Source of the DNA: Burkholderiales bacterium
Lineage (GTDB): Bacteria > Pseudomonadota > Gammaproteobacteria > Burkholderiales > Casimicrobiaceae
Length of the DNA stretch: 56,485 bases
Direction of reading: 5' to 3'
Assembly (NCBI GenBank): GCA_905339295.1
Contig: CAJPFI010000019.1
Coordinates: 1 to 56,485 of the forward strand
A program made the translations under genes and the position numbers. The notes under the pieces were generated by a model that made no database searches, had not been told where the DNA came from, and saw nothing but the letters and a program-made list of their open reading frames with translations. Below, in pieces: positions 9,135 through 18,954 of the stretch (positions are counted from its first letter, which is position 1; each line of letters begins with the position of its first letter).

Positions 9135-9530
9135 CTACGACGTGACTCGCTTCACCGCGCGCCTGACGGCGCGCTTCACCGCGCCGACGGCCTTGCGCGC
9201 GCGGCCCGCGACCGTTTGAGCGGTCGTGCGCTTCGCCGCGGTCTTCCGCGCGGTCTTCCTGGCCGCCGTCTTGCGCGCGGTCTTGCGCGCGGTCTTCTTC
9301 GCGGCGACGCGCTTCATCGGCCGCTTGACCGCCGCCTTCTTCGCCGCCTTCTTCGCGACCTTCTTCGCCGCCTTCTTCGCGCCCGCCTTCCTCTCCGCCG
9401 AGCTGCCGCGCTTGATGTCCTGCGCGTGCGCGCGCGAGTACTGCTGGATGTCCTTGAACTTGCCGCCCTTGTCGCGGACCGCGTAGAGCTTCTTGCCCTT
9501 GCTGCTGCGCATTACGGTGCGTCTGGCCAT
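9135..9530 (-). CDS. Histone H1-like Lys/Ala-rich DNA-binding protein
   Basis: A 131-residue very basic protein. Residues 1 to about 45 (SKGKKLYAVRDKGGKFKDI and the following stretch) form a short ordered-looking domain. From about residue 47 the chain is a low-complexity repeat of KKAAKK, KTARK and RKTA units, as in eukaryotic H1 tails and bacterial H1-like proteins (chlamydial Hc1, Bordetella BpH1). An excellent ribosome binding site (AGGAGGT, 5 bp before the ATG) supports translation. It is likely a nucleoid protein. Its position inside a sugar ABC transporter operon is unusual and may reflect insertion rather than function. Confidence 0.8.
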   Translation of the reverse strand: MARRTVMRSSKGKKLYAVRDKGGKFKDIQQYSRAHAQDIKRGSSAERKAGAKKAAKKVAKKAAKKAAVKRPMKRVAAKKTARKTARKTAARKTARKTAAKRTTAQTVAGRARKAVGAVKRAVRRAVKRVTS

Positions 9531-9769
9531 GCGACCTCCTGTCTGGGGATCACCTCACGTGCCCATGTGCCGCCGCGCGACCCGCGCGGCGCCTGTCGGC
9601 CGATGTTGTCGTTCGCGCGTCCGCGCCGGCCTCGCGGATCGCGCTGTCGCTGCATCCTGCCCGCGCGGAGTGAGCGGCGTCGCGCGCCGCCCGCTCCGCG
9701 CGCATGCTCCGGCGGCGGAGCGCTCGAGCGAACACGCTTCCCCCGCGCCGCCGGACCGTGACCGGACCA

Positions 9770-11092
9770 TCAGACCTTGTAGTAACGCTCGGCCCGCTTC
9801 TGCGCCCGCTCCGCCGCTTCCTTCGGCGACTTCGATCCCGACGCCGCCTCCGCCACCATGTTCACGACGATGAAGTCGGCGATCGCGCCCGCCGAGGCGT
9901 ACCCCAGCCGCCCGGGCCATCCGCCCGGACGCATCACCTTCATCGAATCGCGGTACGGCGTGTGCTTCGGGTCGACCGTCCAGATCGGGTTCTTCTCGTA
10001 CGCGACGAGCGGATGCGTCACGTAGCCGATCCCCGCCTGCATCCAGGCGCCGTACTGCTCCTCCTCCATCATGAAGCGAATGAACTCCTTCGCCGCCCTC
10101 GGGTACTTCGAGTACCGGAAGATCATCTGGTTGAAGAACAGGTTGAACTCGGTCGGGACGCCGACGGGCCCGATCGGCATGTTCGCGTGCTGGATGTCCG
10201 ACGCAAGCTCCTTGATCTTCGGGTCCTGCGAATTCTTCGCCGCGTAGTAGACCGAGATGCCGTTGCAGGTGACGCTGACCTGCCCGTCGAGGAACGCCTT
10301 GTTGTTGTTCGGGTCGAGCCACGACAGCGTGCCGGGCACGAACGTCGCGTACAGCTGCTTCGCGTACTCGAGCGCGCGGATGGTCTCGGGGCTGTCGATG
10401 ACCACCTCGTTCTTCTCGTTCACCAGCCTGCCGCCGTGCGACCACAGGAGCCAGTGGGTCCAGGTGTTGCCGTCGCCGGTCGCGTTGCCCAGCGCGAATC
10501 CGCCCGGCGTCCCCTTCTCCTTCAGCGCCTGCATGAGCCGCAGGAAGCCCGCGTTGTCGCGCGGAAAGCTCGAGAAGCCCGCGGCCTTGACCTGGCTGTC
10601 GCGGTAGACGAGGCAGTTGCCGGCCGCGCCGAGCGGCACGCCGATCCAGCGCCTGCCGTCCGGCCTCAGGTACTGCTGGCACACCGGGTACCAGCCGCCG
10701 TACTTCTTGCCGAGATACTCGGCCAGGTCGGTCACGTCGACGAGCTTGTCCGGATACAGGTTCGCGTCGTCGTTGGTCGACAGGATGATGTCGGGGCCGG
10801 CGCCGGTGTTCGCCGCGACGGCGGCCTTCGGGCGCACGTCTTCCCATCCCTCGTGGTCGACGCGCACCTCGATGCCATACCTGTCGCTGAACTTCTTGAC
10901 GTTCGCCATGTAGGCGTCCTCGTCGCCCTGGACGAAGCGCTTCCAGCGCAGCACGCGCAGCTTCGCTCCCTTTTCCGGCGAGTTGCTCCACTGCGCATGG
11001 GCGCTCCCCGCCCACACGAACGGCCCGACCGCGGCGCCCGCGGCGGCACCGGCGGACGCCTTCAGGAAATCACGGCGCTTGATTCTGCTCAT
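9770..11092 (-). CDS. Tat-exported sugar ABC substrate-binding protein
   Basis: A 440-residue family 1 extracellular solute-binding protein. The N-terminus carries a twin-arginine signal (IKRRDFLKASAGAAAG) with cleavage predicted after about residue 33 (SAHAQW), so the protein is probably folded before export. The mature part has the family layout, with AANTGAGPDIILSTN, a central GVPTEFNLFFNQMIF segment and a C-terminal ring of Trp/Tyr-rich stretches. The ribosome binding site GGAGGAGAG is strong. The gene lies between the ATPase and the H1-like gene. The ligand is unknown. Confidence 0.9.
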   Translation of the reverse strand: MSRIKRRDFLKASAGAAAGAAVGPFVWAGSAHAQWSNSPEKGAKLRVLRWKRFVQGDEDAYMANVKKFSDRYGIEVRVDHEGWEDVRPKAAVAANTGAGPDIILSTNDDANLYPDKLVDVTDLAEYLGKKYGGWYPVCQQYLRPDGRRWIGVPLGAAGNCLVYRDSQVKAAGFSSFPRDNAGFLRLMQALKEKGTPGGFALGNATGDGNTWTHWLLWSHGGRLVNEKNEVVIDSPETIRALEYAKQLYATFVPGTLSWLDPNNNKAFLDGQVSVTCNGISVYYAAKNSQDPKIKELASDIQHANMPIGPVGVPTEFNLFFNQMIFRYSKYPRAAKEFIRFMMEEEQYGAWMQAGIGYVTHPLVAYEKNPIWTVDPKHTPYRDSMKVMRPGGWPGRLGYASAGAIADFIVVNMVAEAASGSKSPKEAAERAQKRAERYYKV

Positions 11093-11155
11093 GGTTCGCT
11101 CTCCTCCTTTGGAGTGGATCGACGCACTTGCGGTCGTCGTGGGTCTCGGGGCCGG

Positions 11156-12226
<1,071 letters not shown>

Positions 12227-12293
12227 GACGAGCCTCCTCGCCCTGTCGTTCTTCGCGTCGCGCACCCGGGCGAAGGGCGCGCGTCGTCGTGCA

Positions 12294-13259
12294 CTACGGC
12301 CCGCGCGTTCCGGCGGTCACCACGTACTCGGGCCGGCCGGTCGCGAGCCATGTCACCAGGTTCTGCGCGGCCTTGCGGCGCAACTCCCTTTCCGATTCCA
12401 CCGAGTAGAACGCCGAGTGCGGGGTCAGAATAACATGCGGATGCCGAGCGAGACGCGAGTCCGCGGGCACCGGTTCGACCGGCAGGACGTCGAGCGCGAG
12501 CCCGGCAAGCGTGCCGCGGTCGAGCGCGGCGAGCGCGGCGTCGACGTCGAGGACAGCCCCTCGCGCCGTGTTCACCAGGTACGATCCGGGGCGCAGGGCC
12601 GCGATCTCGCGCTCGCCGACCATCCCGCGCGTCTCGTCGTTGAGCGGGACGTGGAGCGAGACGACGTCGGCCTGCTCGAACGCGCCCGCGAGCGTCTCGC
12701 GCTCGACGTAGGCGGGGAAGTCGCCGTCGATCAGGTACGGGTCGCACGCGACGACGCGCCTGAACACGTTGCGCGACACGTGCGCCATGCGCTTGCCGAT
12801 GCGCCCGAGGCCGACGATGCCGAGCGTCAGGTCGGCGGCGCGCCTCACCGGCCCGGCGGACGTGTAGTGCCAGCGGCCGGCGGTCACGTCGCGATGCCAC
12901 GCGACGATGTTGCGGACGAGCGCGAGGGCGAGCGCGAGCGCGTGCGTCGCGACCTCGCCCACGCCGTAGTCCGGCGAGTTCGCCACCCACACGCCGTGCT
13001 TCGCGCATGCCTTCGTGTCGACCGTGTCGAACCCGGCGCCGATGCGGCTCACGATGCCGAGCTCCGGCAGCGCGGCGACCACGCGCTCGGTGATCGGCGC
13101 GTACTGGAGCAGGATGCCGCGCGCGCCCTTCGCCGCGCGGATCACGTCGTCCTCGGTCCTGCACTGCGCGACGTCGACCTCGATGCCGTGGCGAGCGAAC
13201 AGCTCGCGCTCGAGGGTGATGTCGGGAAACTCGTTGTCGGCGAACAGGATCCGGGGCAT
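12294..13259 (-). CDS. D-2-hydroxyacid dehydrogenase family oxidoreductase
   Basis: A 321-residue NAD(P)-dependent oxidoreductase that reduces 2-oxoacids to D-2-hydroxyacids. The Rossmann motif GIVGLGRIG is in the middle. The catalytic set is visible: Arg in [10 protein letters not shown], Glu in DVLPVEPVP and His in [10 protein letters not shown]. It resembles the phosphoglycerate dehydrogenase/CtBP subgroup. The start overlaps nothing, and a divergent methionine synthase begins 212 bp away. It may be co-transcribed with the sugar transporter downstream, which would link it to use of the imported substrate, but that is inference. Confidence 0.88.
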   Translation of the reverse strand: MPRILFADNEFPDITLERELFARHGIEVDVAQCRTEDDVIRAAKGARGILLQYAPITERVVAALPELGIVSRIGAGFDTVDTKACAKHGVWVANSPDYGVGEVATHALALALALVRNIVAWHRDVTAGRWHYTSAGPVRRAADLTLGIVGLGRIGKRMAHVSRNVFRRVVACDPYLIDGDFPAYVERETLAGAFEQADVVSLHVPLNDETRGMVGEREIAALRPGSYLVNTARGAVLDVDAALAALDRGTLAGLALDVLPVEPVPADSRLARHPHVILTPHSAFYSVESERELRRKAAQNLVTWLATGRPEYVVTAGTRGP

Positions 13260-13471
13260 CGAGCAGCGGTCGTGGACGGAACCGGCGAATCTTGCCGACG
13301 CGCCGCCAACTGGTCAAGCGGCCTGACCACCTGCGCGGCCGCGCGGCGGCCCCGAGCCGTCGCCGGCCTTCGGCGGCCGGGGATCGCGGGCGGGCCCGAC
13401 GTGCGCCGGACCCGCTTCGTGCAAGAATTCCGCGGGCGGCGCCCGCTGCGCCCATCCCACGAGGACCCGCG

Positions 13472-14500
13472 ATGACACCGACGAAGCTCGCCACGACGAT
13501 CGCGGGAAGTCTGCCCAAGCCCGCATGGCTCGCGGAGCCGCGCAAGCTGTGGGCGCCGTGGCTCCTCGAGGGCGACGCGCTCGCCGAAGGCAAGCGCGAC
13601 GCGGTGCGCCTCGTTCTGCGCGACCAGGAACGCGCGTGCATCGACATCGTGACCGACGGCGAGCAGACGCGCAGGCACTTCGTCACGACGTTCATCGAGA
13701 ACCTCGACGGCGTCGACTTCGCGAACCGCAGGACGGTGCGCATCCGCAACCGCTACGACGCGGACGTCCCGGTCGTCGCCGGCCCGGTGTCGCGCCGGCG
13801 CCCGGTGTTCGTCGACGATGCGCGCTTCCTGCGTTCCTCCACCGATCGCCGCGTCAAAGTGACGCTGCCTGGTCCGATGACGATGGTCGACACGCTGTAC
13901 GACACGCATTACCGCAGCCGCGACAAGCTCGCGTGGGCGTTCGCCGAGATCCTGAACGCCGAGGCGCGCGAGATCGAGGCGACCGGCGTCGACGTGATCC
14001 AGTTCGACGAGCCGGCGTTCAACGTCTTCTTCGACGAGGTGCGCGACTGGGGCGTGCGCACGCTCGAGCGCGCCGCCCAGGGCCTGTCCTGCACGACCGC
14101 CGTCCATATCTGCTACGGCTACGGCATCCAGGCCAACGTCGACTGGAAGAACACGCTGGGCGGCGAGTGGCGCCAGTACGAGCAGACGTTTCCGTTGCTC
14201 GCGGCTTCCGCGATCGACCAGGTGTCGCTCGAATGCGCGAACTCGCACGTGCCGATCGAACTGATCGGGCTGCTCGAGGGCAAGGACGTGCTGGTCGGCG
14301 CGATCGACGTGGCGACCGACCGGGTCGAGACCCCCGAGGACGTGGCGAAGGTCATCCGGTCGGCGCTGCGCTTCGTGCCGCCCGAGCGGCTCTTCCCGTG
14401 CACCAACTGCGGGATGGTCCCGCTCGCCCGGGACGTCGCGCGGGCCAAGCTCGAAGCTCTGGGCGCCGGGGCGGCCAGGGTCCGCGCCGAGCTGGCCTGA
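13472..14500 (+). CDS. mesD: Folate-independent methionine synthase, MesD type (core MetE)
   Basis: A 342-residue protein equal to the catalytic half of MetE. The zinc ligands expected from MetE are present as H212 and C214 (VHICYGYG), E254 (SLECANSH) and C313 (TNCGM). FDEPAF at about 178-183 and the N-terminal TIAGSLPKPAWL are also typical. Length and sequence style match the MesD family of proteobacteria, which makes methionine from homocysteine without the folate-binding half and normally works with the DUF1852 protein MesX. No mesX is adjacent here. The frame is open upstream of 13472, but homology begins at this ATG. Confidence 0.82.
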   Translation: MTPTKLATTIAGSLPKPAWLAEPRKLWAPWLLEGDALAEGKRDAVRLVLRDQERACIDIVTDGEQTRRHFVTTFIENLDGVDFANRRTVRIRNRYDADVPVVAGPVSRRRPVFVDDARFLRSSTDRRVKVTLPGPMTMVDTLYDTHYRSRDKLAWAFAEILNAEAREIEATGVDVIQFDEPAFNVFFDEVRDWGVRTLERAAQGLSCTTAVHICYGYGIQANVDWKNTLGGEWRQYEQTFPLLAASAIDQVSLECANSHVPIELIGLLEGKDVLVGAIDVATDRVETPEDVAKVIRSALRFVPPERLFPCTNCGMVPLARDVARAKLEALGAGAARVRAELA

Positions 14501-14700
14501 CCGGGCGCCGGCTCGGGCGCCGGCAGCCGCCACGCCGCACGCAGGCCGCCCCCGTCGCGCCGGCCCCGATCGGACCGCGCCCCGCCCCGCCGGGGTACCC
14601 TGCGTCGCCGCCCGCCGGGGCCCACGTCCGCCCGGGAACCGCCTGCGGGGGAGCGGCCCTGACCCGGCGCGCGCCTCTCGTTGCGACGGAAAAAAACGTC

Positions 14701-14832
14701 TACAATAACGGCCGTTTTTGATTCAAGTGCGAAAGCGCACGCGGTTCCGCGCCCGCTCGACGTCCTTGAGATCGAAACACACCGGCCGGGCGGCTTCCCG
14801 GCGCCCCAACCTACGACTCAAGGAAACGCGAC
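14701..14832 (+). promoter_or_regulatory. cspA promoter and long 5' leader
   Basis: TACAAT at 14701-14706 is a good -10 element. The only upstream match is TTGCGA at 14681-14686, 14 bp away, which is short for a -35 element. Transcription from here would give a leader of roughly 120 nt, as found for cold-shock mRNAs whose leaders act as thermosensors. The stretch 14501-14700 before it holds only GC-rich sequence with no supportable gene. Confidence 0.45.
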
Positions 14833-15036
14833 ATGCCTACCGGAACCGTCAAGTGGTTCAACGACGCCAAGGGCTTCGGCTTCATCACGCCGGACGGCGG
14901 CGGCGAGGATCTCTTCGCCCATTTCTCGGCGATCAACATGCCGGGCTTCAAGTCCCTGAAGGAAGGCCAGAAGGTCCAGTTCGAGGTCACGCAAGGCCCG
15001 AAGGGCAAGCAGGCCTCGAACATCCAGACCGCCTGA
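14833..15036 (+). CDS. cspA: Cold-shock protein, CspA family
   Basis: A 67-residue single cold-shock domain. RNP1 is KGFGFI and RNP2 is DLFAHF, both in the expected positions, so it should bind single-stranded RNA and DNA and melt structured mRNA. The N-terminus [17 protein letters not shown] is typical of beta- and gammaproteobacterial paralogues. The gene is monocistronic, with its own long leader and a strong terminator 40 bp after the stop. Confidence 0.95.
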   Translation: MPTGTVKWFNDAKGFGFITPDGGGEDLFAHFSAINMPGFKSLKEGQKVQFEVTQGPKGKQASNIQTA

Positions 15037-15075
15037 CCCCGGCCCGGGCGACCGGGCTTCTGCACAAGAACAAGA

Positions 15076-15106
15076 GGCCGGGCGCCGCAGGGTGCCCGGC
15101 CTTTCT
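15076..15106 (+). terminator. Rho-independent terminator of cspA
   Basis: GGCCGGGC at 15076-15083 pairs with GCCCGGCC at 15094-15101, enclosing a short loop, and is followed by TTTCT. It lies 40 bp after the cspA stop. Confidence 0.85.
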
Positions 15107-15472
15107 CATTTGCTGCCTGCCGCGTCTCCTCGCTGCGGGCGCCGGCGCGGCGCGGACCGGCCGTCAGCGACGGCTCTTCGCGGCCGCCCCCGCAGTCAGC
15201 CACGCCGGTCGCGGCGGCGAGCCACTGCGACGCCCCGCAGGCCACGCACCGCCACTAGCATCGCAAGCCCGGCCGGCGGTGGACCCGCCGGCACGTTCGG
15301 CGGCGCAACCTCCGGCGGCGGAGCCGGCGGCAGTCGCTGGATGGTGATCGTGCACACGATGCCCGTATCGCTCGCCGGCACGGGTCAGGCGGCTGCCGGC
15401 CGGCGCGTTCGCATGGCCGGTGCAGGAAAGTCCCCGCAGGTCAGCCCGAAGAACTCGGGAGCCTTTGACTGT
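15107..15472. other. Gene-poor stretch left of the element, possible decayed PEP-CTERM tail
   Basis: No complete gene is supportable. On the minus strand 15196-15381 reads a 61-residue frame ending in VPAGPPPAG, a hydrophobic stretch and ARRRDRRG. This resembles the sorting tail of a PEP-CTERM protein, but an in-frame TGA lies two codons before its GTG, so any parent gene is broken. The remaining sequence shows nothing recognisable. Confidence 0.3.
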
Positions 15473-15518
15473 TTGGTGGCCAAGGGCGGAATCGAACCAC
15501 CGACACAAGGATTTTCAG
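15473..15518 (-). repeat. attL, duplicated 3' end of tRNA-Phe
   Basis: These 46 bp are identical to 36754-36799, including the anticodon-loop edge, the T arm and the encoded CCA. The sequence diverges abruptly beyond GATTTTCAG, so this is a tRNA fragment and not a second gene. It marks the left boundary of the element. Confidence 0.93.
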
Positions 15519-15635
15519 GCCCGAATCGGGGACCAACCGCGACTCACTGCAACACGCAACCACAATAGAATCAGCGGTTTGCAGAGTAGCACTTGTCGCT
15601 GTGTGTCGCCACTTTTGGCCCTGATTTGCCGCGGA

Positions 15636-15655
15636 GTGTCCCAGGAATGTCCCAC
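15636..15655 (+). promoter_or_regulatory. Candidate left integrase arm sites (paired TGTCCCA)
   Basis: Two TGTCCCA copies separated by 4 bp form GTGTCCCAGGAATGTCCCAC. The same arrangement with a different 4-bp spacer occurs at 36680-36699 inside the other end. Paired short repeats near both att sites are typical of tyrosine-integrase arm-type binding sites. Confidence 0.5.
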
Positions 15656-15718
15656 AGAAGGTGTGTGCTTTAGCAACTTGCAGTTCGCGGGACGGCGTTG
15701 CCGCCGTCCCGCTCTTCG

Positions 15719-16582
15719 CTACCTTAGTACGGTGATCCGTGTTTCTTCGCGCTGGGCTCCTCGGTACTGTTCCAGGTCCACGCCAGCCAGCTCCGGCACC
15801 TTCTTGTAGTCGATCGCGCCGACCTTCCAGAAGCGCGACACCGATACGCCGGCGCCCTGTTCGCTGCAATGGCGGGCGAGGCCCGACAGATGCTGCTTCA
15901 GGCGGTCCGCCGTGACGGCGGCTTCGTCCGCCCGCTTCTTGGCCTCGATGTATCCCTCGGCGGCAGCGACCCATTCCTCATCGGTCCGAGTCACCGTGTC
16001 CTGGCCAGTCAGCGGCGGGGGTTTGTCCGTCCGGACGAGATCCATGAAGCGATCCCAGTCCTGCCGGAGCGTGTCCCAAGCGGACTCGTCGGGGCGTTGC
16101 TCCAGCAGTATGCCGCTGGTGCCGTCGAAGACGTACAGGTGCGCAAGCTCCGCCCCGCTCACGAGAAGCTGGGTTTGGATCTGCCAGAAGGTATGCACGG
16201 GCACCCGCCCGGCCTTGGCCTCAGCCAGGATCTTCGAGTCTTTCGACTTCGGGGCCTTGATTTCCAGCACCAGCCTGCCGTCGAGCGTGATCCCGTCGAG
16301 GCTGGCCGAGTACTCCCCTTCGACCAGAACCAGCGGCTCCATGACCTGGCCCGTCTGCTTCTCGTACGACTCGCGGGCCAGCGGTTCCAGCCGGGTGCCA
16401 TGTGCCATGGCGGCTGTGATCTCAGGCTGCGGCGACCGACCGGTCTTGATCTGCCACAGCTGATACGCCGTCATCCATGGCGACAGCTGCAGCACCGCCG
16501 GTGTTTCGCTGGCATTACGATGGTGCCGGCGATGCTCGTGCCATTCCGGGCTTCCTTGAACCAGCTTGACAATGTGGCTCAT
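15719..16582 (-). CDS. YqaJ/lambda-exonuclease family recombination nuclease
   Basis: A 287-residue PD-(D/E)xK nuclease of the YqaJ family. It is expected to resect double-stranded DNA 5' to 3' for single-strand annealing. The active-site pattern is visible: E66 in GTRLEPLARESYE, D96 in SASLDGIT, E107 and K109 in LEIKAP, then Q134/Q136 in FWQIQTQLL. Its start overlaps the stop of the DUF1071 gene by 4 bp (ATGA), so the exonuclease and the annealing protein are translated together, as in phage recombination modules. It is the last gene of a five-gene minus-strand operon. Confidence 0.85.
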   Translation of the reverse strand: MSHIVKLVQGSPEWHEHRRHHRNASETPAVLQLSPWMTAYQLWQIKTGRSPQPEITAAMAHGTRLEPLARESYEKQTGQVMEPLVLVEGEYSASLDGITLDGRLVLEIKAPKSKDSKILAEAKAGRVPVHTFWQIQTQLLVSGAELAHLYVFDGTSGILLEQRPDESAWDTLRQDWDRFMDLVRTDKPPPLTGQDTVTRTDEEWVAAAEGYIEAKKRADEAAVTADRLKQHLSGLARHCSEQGAGVSVSRFWKVGAIDYKKVPELAGVDLEQYRGAQREETRITVLR

Positions 16583-17196
16583 GCCGCGCTCCTGTTGCGT
16601 TCGAGGGACTTGATGCAGCGGCTAGCGACCCGGGAAGTCAGCTCGCCCAGCGACCGCACACTGAAGTAGTCAAGGACCTTGTTGATGTCGCCACCGGTCT
16701 CACCGATAAGTCGCTCGATGTAGCGAAGTTGAGCAGCCGATGCACGCGCTTCCGATCCATGGATGGGCGTGATCGGAGCCAGCGCCGTCTTGCCGTTGTC
16801 CTCGGCAGCCTTGTCACCCTCGGGCAGGTCCTCTCCAGCGTAGATGTAGAGACCCAAGCCGTGCAGCGCGATCGCCTTGACCAGGCAGCGCTGGATCGAG
16901 GTGTTGATGTCGAAGGCGGTGGGCTCACCGATAGGCCGGTTCTTGCCATCCAGGACCGGATGGATCTGGGACAGGGTGAGGCCCTGCACCGTGACCGCGA
17001 CCTCGACGAAGTAGCCGGCCTCGGTCTTGAGGTAAGGCAGCCCATCGAACCGACGGACTTCCCAGCTGGCTGCAGGATCGGCCAGCCGGAGCTGCGCCAC
17101 GGCGTAGGGCCAGCTCAGGTAGCTGAACTGCCCTTTCTTCTCGACGTGCTCGTTGACGTTGATCTGGCTGAGGCGGGTGAAGTAGTTCGTGTCCAT
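16579..17196 (-). CDS. DUF1071 single-strand annealing protein (Sak3-like)
   Basis: A 205-residue protein. The segment FDINTSIQRCLVKAIALHG, followed by LGLYIYAGEDLPE, is the hallmark of DUF1071 proteins, one class of phage and plasmid single-strand annealing recombinases. FSYLSWPYAVAQL near the N-terminus is also family-typical. The ATG at 17196 (MDTNYFTRLSQ) has GGAAG upstream and is preferred over the longer frame from 17256. Together with the downstream YqaJ exonuclease it makes a complete two-component recombination system. It could help the element replicate, recombine or escape cleavage. Confidence 0.8.
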   Translation of the reverse strand: MDTNYFTRLSQINVNEHVEKKGQFSYLSWPYAVAQLRLADPAASWEVRRFDGLPYLKTEAGYFVEVAVTVQGLTLSQIHPVLDGKNRPIGEPTAFDINTSIQRCLVKAIALHGLGLYIYAGEDLPEGDKAAEDNGKTALAPITPIHGSEARASAAQLRYIERLIGETGGDINKVLDYFSVRSLGELTSRVASRCIKSLERNRSAA

Positions 17197-17274
17197 GTCG
17201 CTTCCTTTCAGGGTGTAGAAATGCGAAGGCCAAGGGCATCGACCCTTGGCCTTCATTTCGGGATCTTCGATTGC

Positions 17275-17712
17275 TTACAGCAGACCGCGTTCGGCAAAGC
17301 TGACCGCGCCTGCCCCGGCGACAACGAAGTGATCGAGTACCTTCACGTCCACCAGCGCCAATACCTGCTTCAGCGCCTGGGTGAGTAGCTCATCGGACCT
17401 GCTCGGCTCCGACACTCCCGATGGGTGGTTGTGCGCGAACACGACTGCCGCCGCGTTATGCGCGAGCGTCGCCTTGACCACTTCGCGCGGGTAAACGCTC
17501 GTCTGGCTAAGAGTTCCGCGAAACAGTTCCTCGTACGCAATCACGCCGTGTTGCGCATCGAGGTACACGCAGACGAATACCTCGTGCTGGCGGTCGTGCA
17601 GAAGCAGCCGGAGATAGTCTCGAACGGCGTCCGGCGAACACAGCGCGACGGGGTTGCGCGTGCGCGCTTCGAGGATCTTGAGCGCACGTCGAATCACCTG
17701 ATTCTGAGTCAT
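17275..17712 (-). CDS. radC: RadC/JAB-domain protein
   Basis: A 145-residue protein consisting only of the C-terminal MPN/JAB domain of RadC. The metal-binding motif HNHPSG is at residues 94-99, with the following Ser and D107 completing the JAMM pattern. The N-terminal helix-hairpin-helix of chromosomal RadC is missing. Short RadC copies of this kind are common on mobile elements near anti-restriction genes; their biochemical role is not settled. The start at 17712 ([10 protein letters not shown]) is chosen because upstream sequence is out of character. It lies between ardC and the annealing protein. Confidence 0.85.
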   Translation of the reverse strand: MTQNQVIRRALKILEARTRNPVALCSPDAVRDYLRLLLHDRQHEVFVCVYLDAQHGVIAYEELFRGTLSQTSVYPREVVKATLAHNAAAVVFAHNHPSGVSEPSRSDELLTQALKQVLALVDVKVLDHFVVAGAGAVSFAERGLL

Positions 17713-17791
17713 GTGCTTGTCCTTCCAGAAGATAGAAACGCAACGGCCACGGGCTAAGCCGTGGCCGTCGTCAGGGAGTAATCGCGTACGT

Positions 17792-18676
17792 TCAGGCGGC
17801 CAGTGCCTCTTCCTCCGAGAACCTGGAGCAGCGGGAAAGCAGGAAGTCCGCCGCGCTCTGCGCTTTGGCGCTGGCCACGAAGATGGCACGCTTGTCGTTG
17901 CGCAGGACACGCAACCAGTTGCCGATGTAGCTGACATGCTGCAGCTGACCATCGACCCGACAGTGAGCGCAGAGGAAAGCGGACCCCATCTCGGCTATCA
18001 GCTCCTCCGCCGCGTACGCCTCGTCGCGGAAGCGACTGCTGAGCTGCCGGTCCAGCCGGGAAGCGTGGCCGGTCCAATGCACCAGCTCGTGCAAGGTCGT
18101 GGCAAAGTAGCCTGCCGCGTTGACGAAGGTGGTGCGTGGTGGCACCTGGACGTAGTCACCGCCGGGCGAGTAGAACGCCTTGGAGCCCCCATGCCGTATG
18201 TCCGCCTCCGCGGCGTTGATCAGTTCCTCAGCGGCCTCGTTTCCACTCCAGGCCGGACGACGGGACAGTGATTCGGTCATGCCAGTCGGCAGGCCGTCGA
18301 TCTGTGCCGTGTTGAAGACGGTGAATGAACGCAGGAGTGGTACGACGCGAAGGTTGTCGTCGTTGTCGACATCCGCCGGAGCGCTGATCTCTCTCAGCTT
18401 CCAGAAGACGACGTGCGTGCCCCGCTCGCCCTGACGGACCTGTCCGCCAAGTGCCGCAGCCTGACGGTAGGTGAGCCAGCGATTGAGAGCGTAGCCTTGT
18501 GCCTGTGCCTCCATCGCAAGGAGCACGACGTTGATCCCGCGATAGCGGCGCCGGGTGCAGGCGTTGATTGGGAAGGTGTCCACGCCCGTGGACCACGGAC
18601 GGACCCAAGGCGCGATGCCACGCTCCAGCGCCGTGACGATACGCGCCGTGACATCGGCATAGAGATCGGCGCTCAT
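17792..18676 (-). CDS. ardC: ArdC-like anti-restriction protein
   Basis: A 294-residue ArdC-type protein. An N-terminal single-stranded-DNA-binding domain ([21 protein letters not shown], then [12 protein letters not shown]) precedes a metallopeptidase-like domain with HELVHWTGH, whose zinc motif HExxH is at 196-200. ArdC proteins protect incoming element DNA from restriction. The ATG at 18676 overlaps the stop of the small membrane gene by 4 bp. It is unusual that the element encodes both this protein and its own restriction system on the opposite strand. Confidence 0.88.
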   Translation of the reverse strand: MSADLYADVTARIVTALERGIAPWVRPWSTGVDTFPINACTRRRYRGINVVLLAMEAQAQGYALNRWLTYRQAAALGGQVRQGERGTHVVFWKLREISAPADVDNDDNLRVVPLLRSFTVFNTAQIDGLPTGMTESLSRRPAWSGNEAAEELINAAEADIRHGGSKAFYSPGGDYVQVPPRTTFVNAAGYFATTLHELVHWTGHASRLDRQLSSRFRDEAYAAEELIAEMGSAFLCAHCRVDGQLQHVSYIGNWLRVLRNDKRAIFVASAKAQSAADFLLSRCSRFSEEEALAA

Positions 18677-18954
18677 GTTCCGCTCCGCGTGAAGGCGCCG
18701 GGCACGATCACACCACCACGGTTGTAGCCGATGGCCCAACGCGCTACTGCGGTGAAGCCGGAACACATGAGGCCCGCGACCGCTGCAGCCATCACGCCGG
18801 AGAACGTGCCCCAGTGAATGACGTAGGCCACAGCGCTTACGACGACGTCGAGCGCTAGCGACCAGCCAAGGAGCAGCAATGCCCAATGGCGTGGCAGCTT
18901 GATGAAGAGGAACAGAAGGCCGAGAAAGATGATGATGCCGGATTCGATGATCAC
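18673..18954 (-). CDS. Small membrane protein of the anti-restriction operon
   Basis: A 93-residue hydrophobic protein with two or three predicted membrane helices, at about residues 3-18, 25-47 and 52-75, and a polar tail. No family is recognised. It is the first gene of the minus-strand operon, and its stop overlaps the ardC start (ATGA), so translational coupling is likely. A role in element maintenance or entry is only a guess. Confidence 0.6.
   Translation of the reverse strand: MIIESGIIIFLGLLFLFIKLPRHWALLLLGWSLALDVVVSAVAYVIHWGTFSGVMAAAVAGLMCSGFTAVARWAIGYNRGGVIVPGAFTRSGT

Noticed and set aside
13260-13471. Cobalamin or SAM riboswitch upstream of the methionine synthase
   Set aside because: The 212-bp divergent gap shows no conserved riboswitch core and is too short for a cobalamin element plus two promoters.
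15473-15518. A second tRNA gene at the left end
   Set aside because: Only the 3' half is present; the acceptor 5' strand and D arm are missing, so it is attL.
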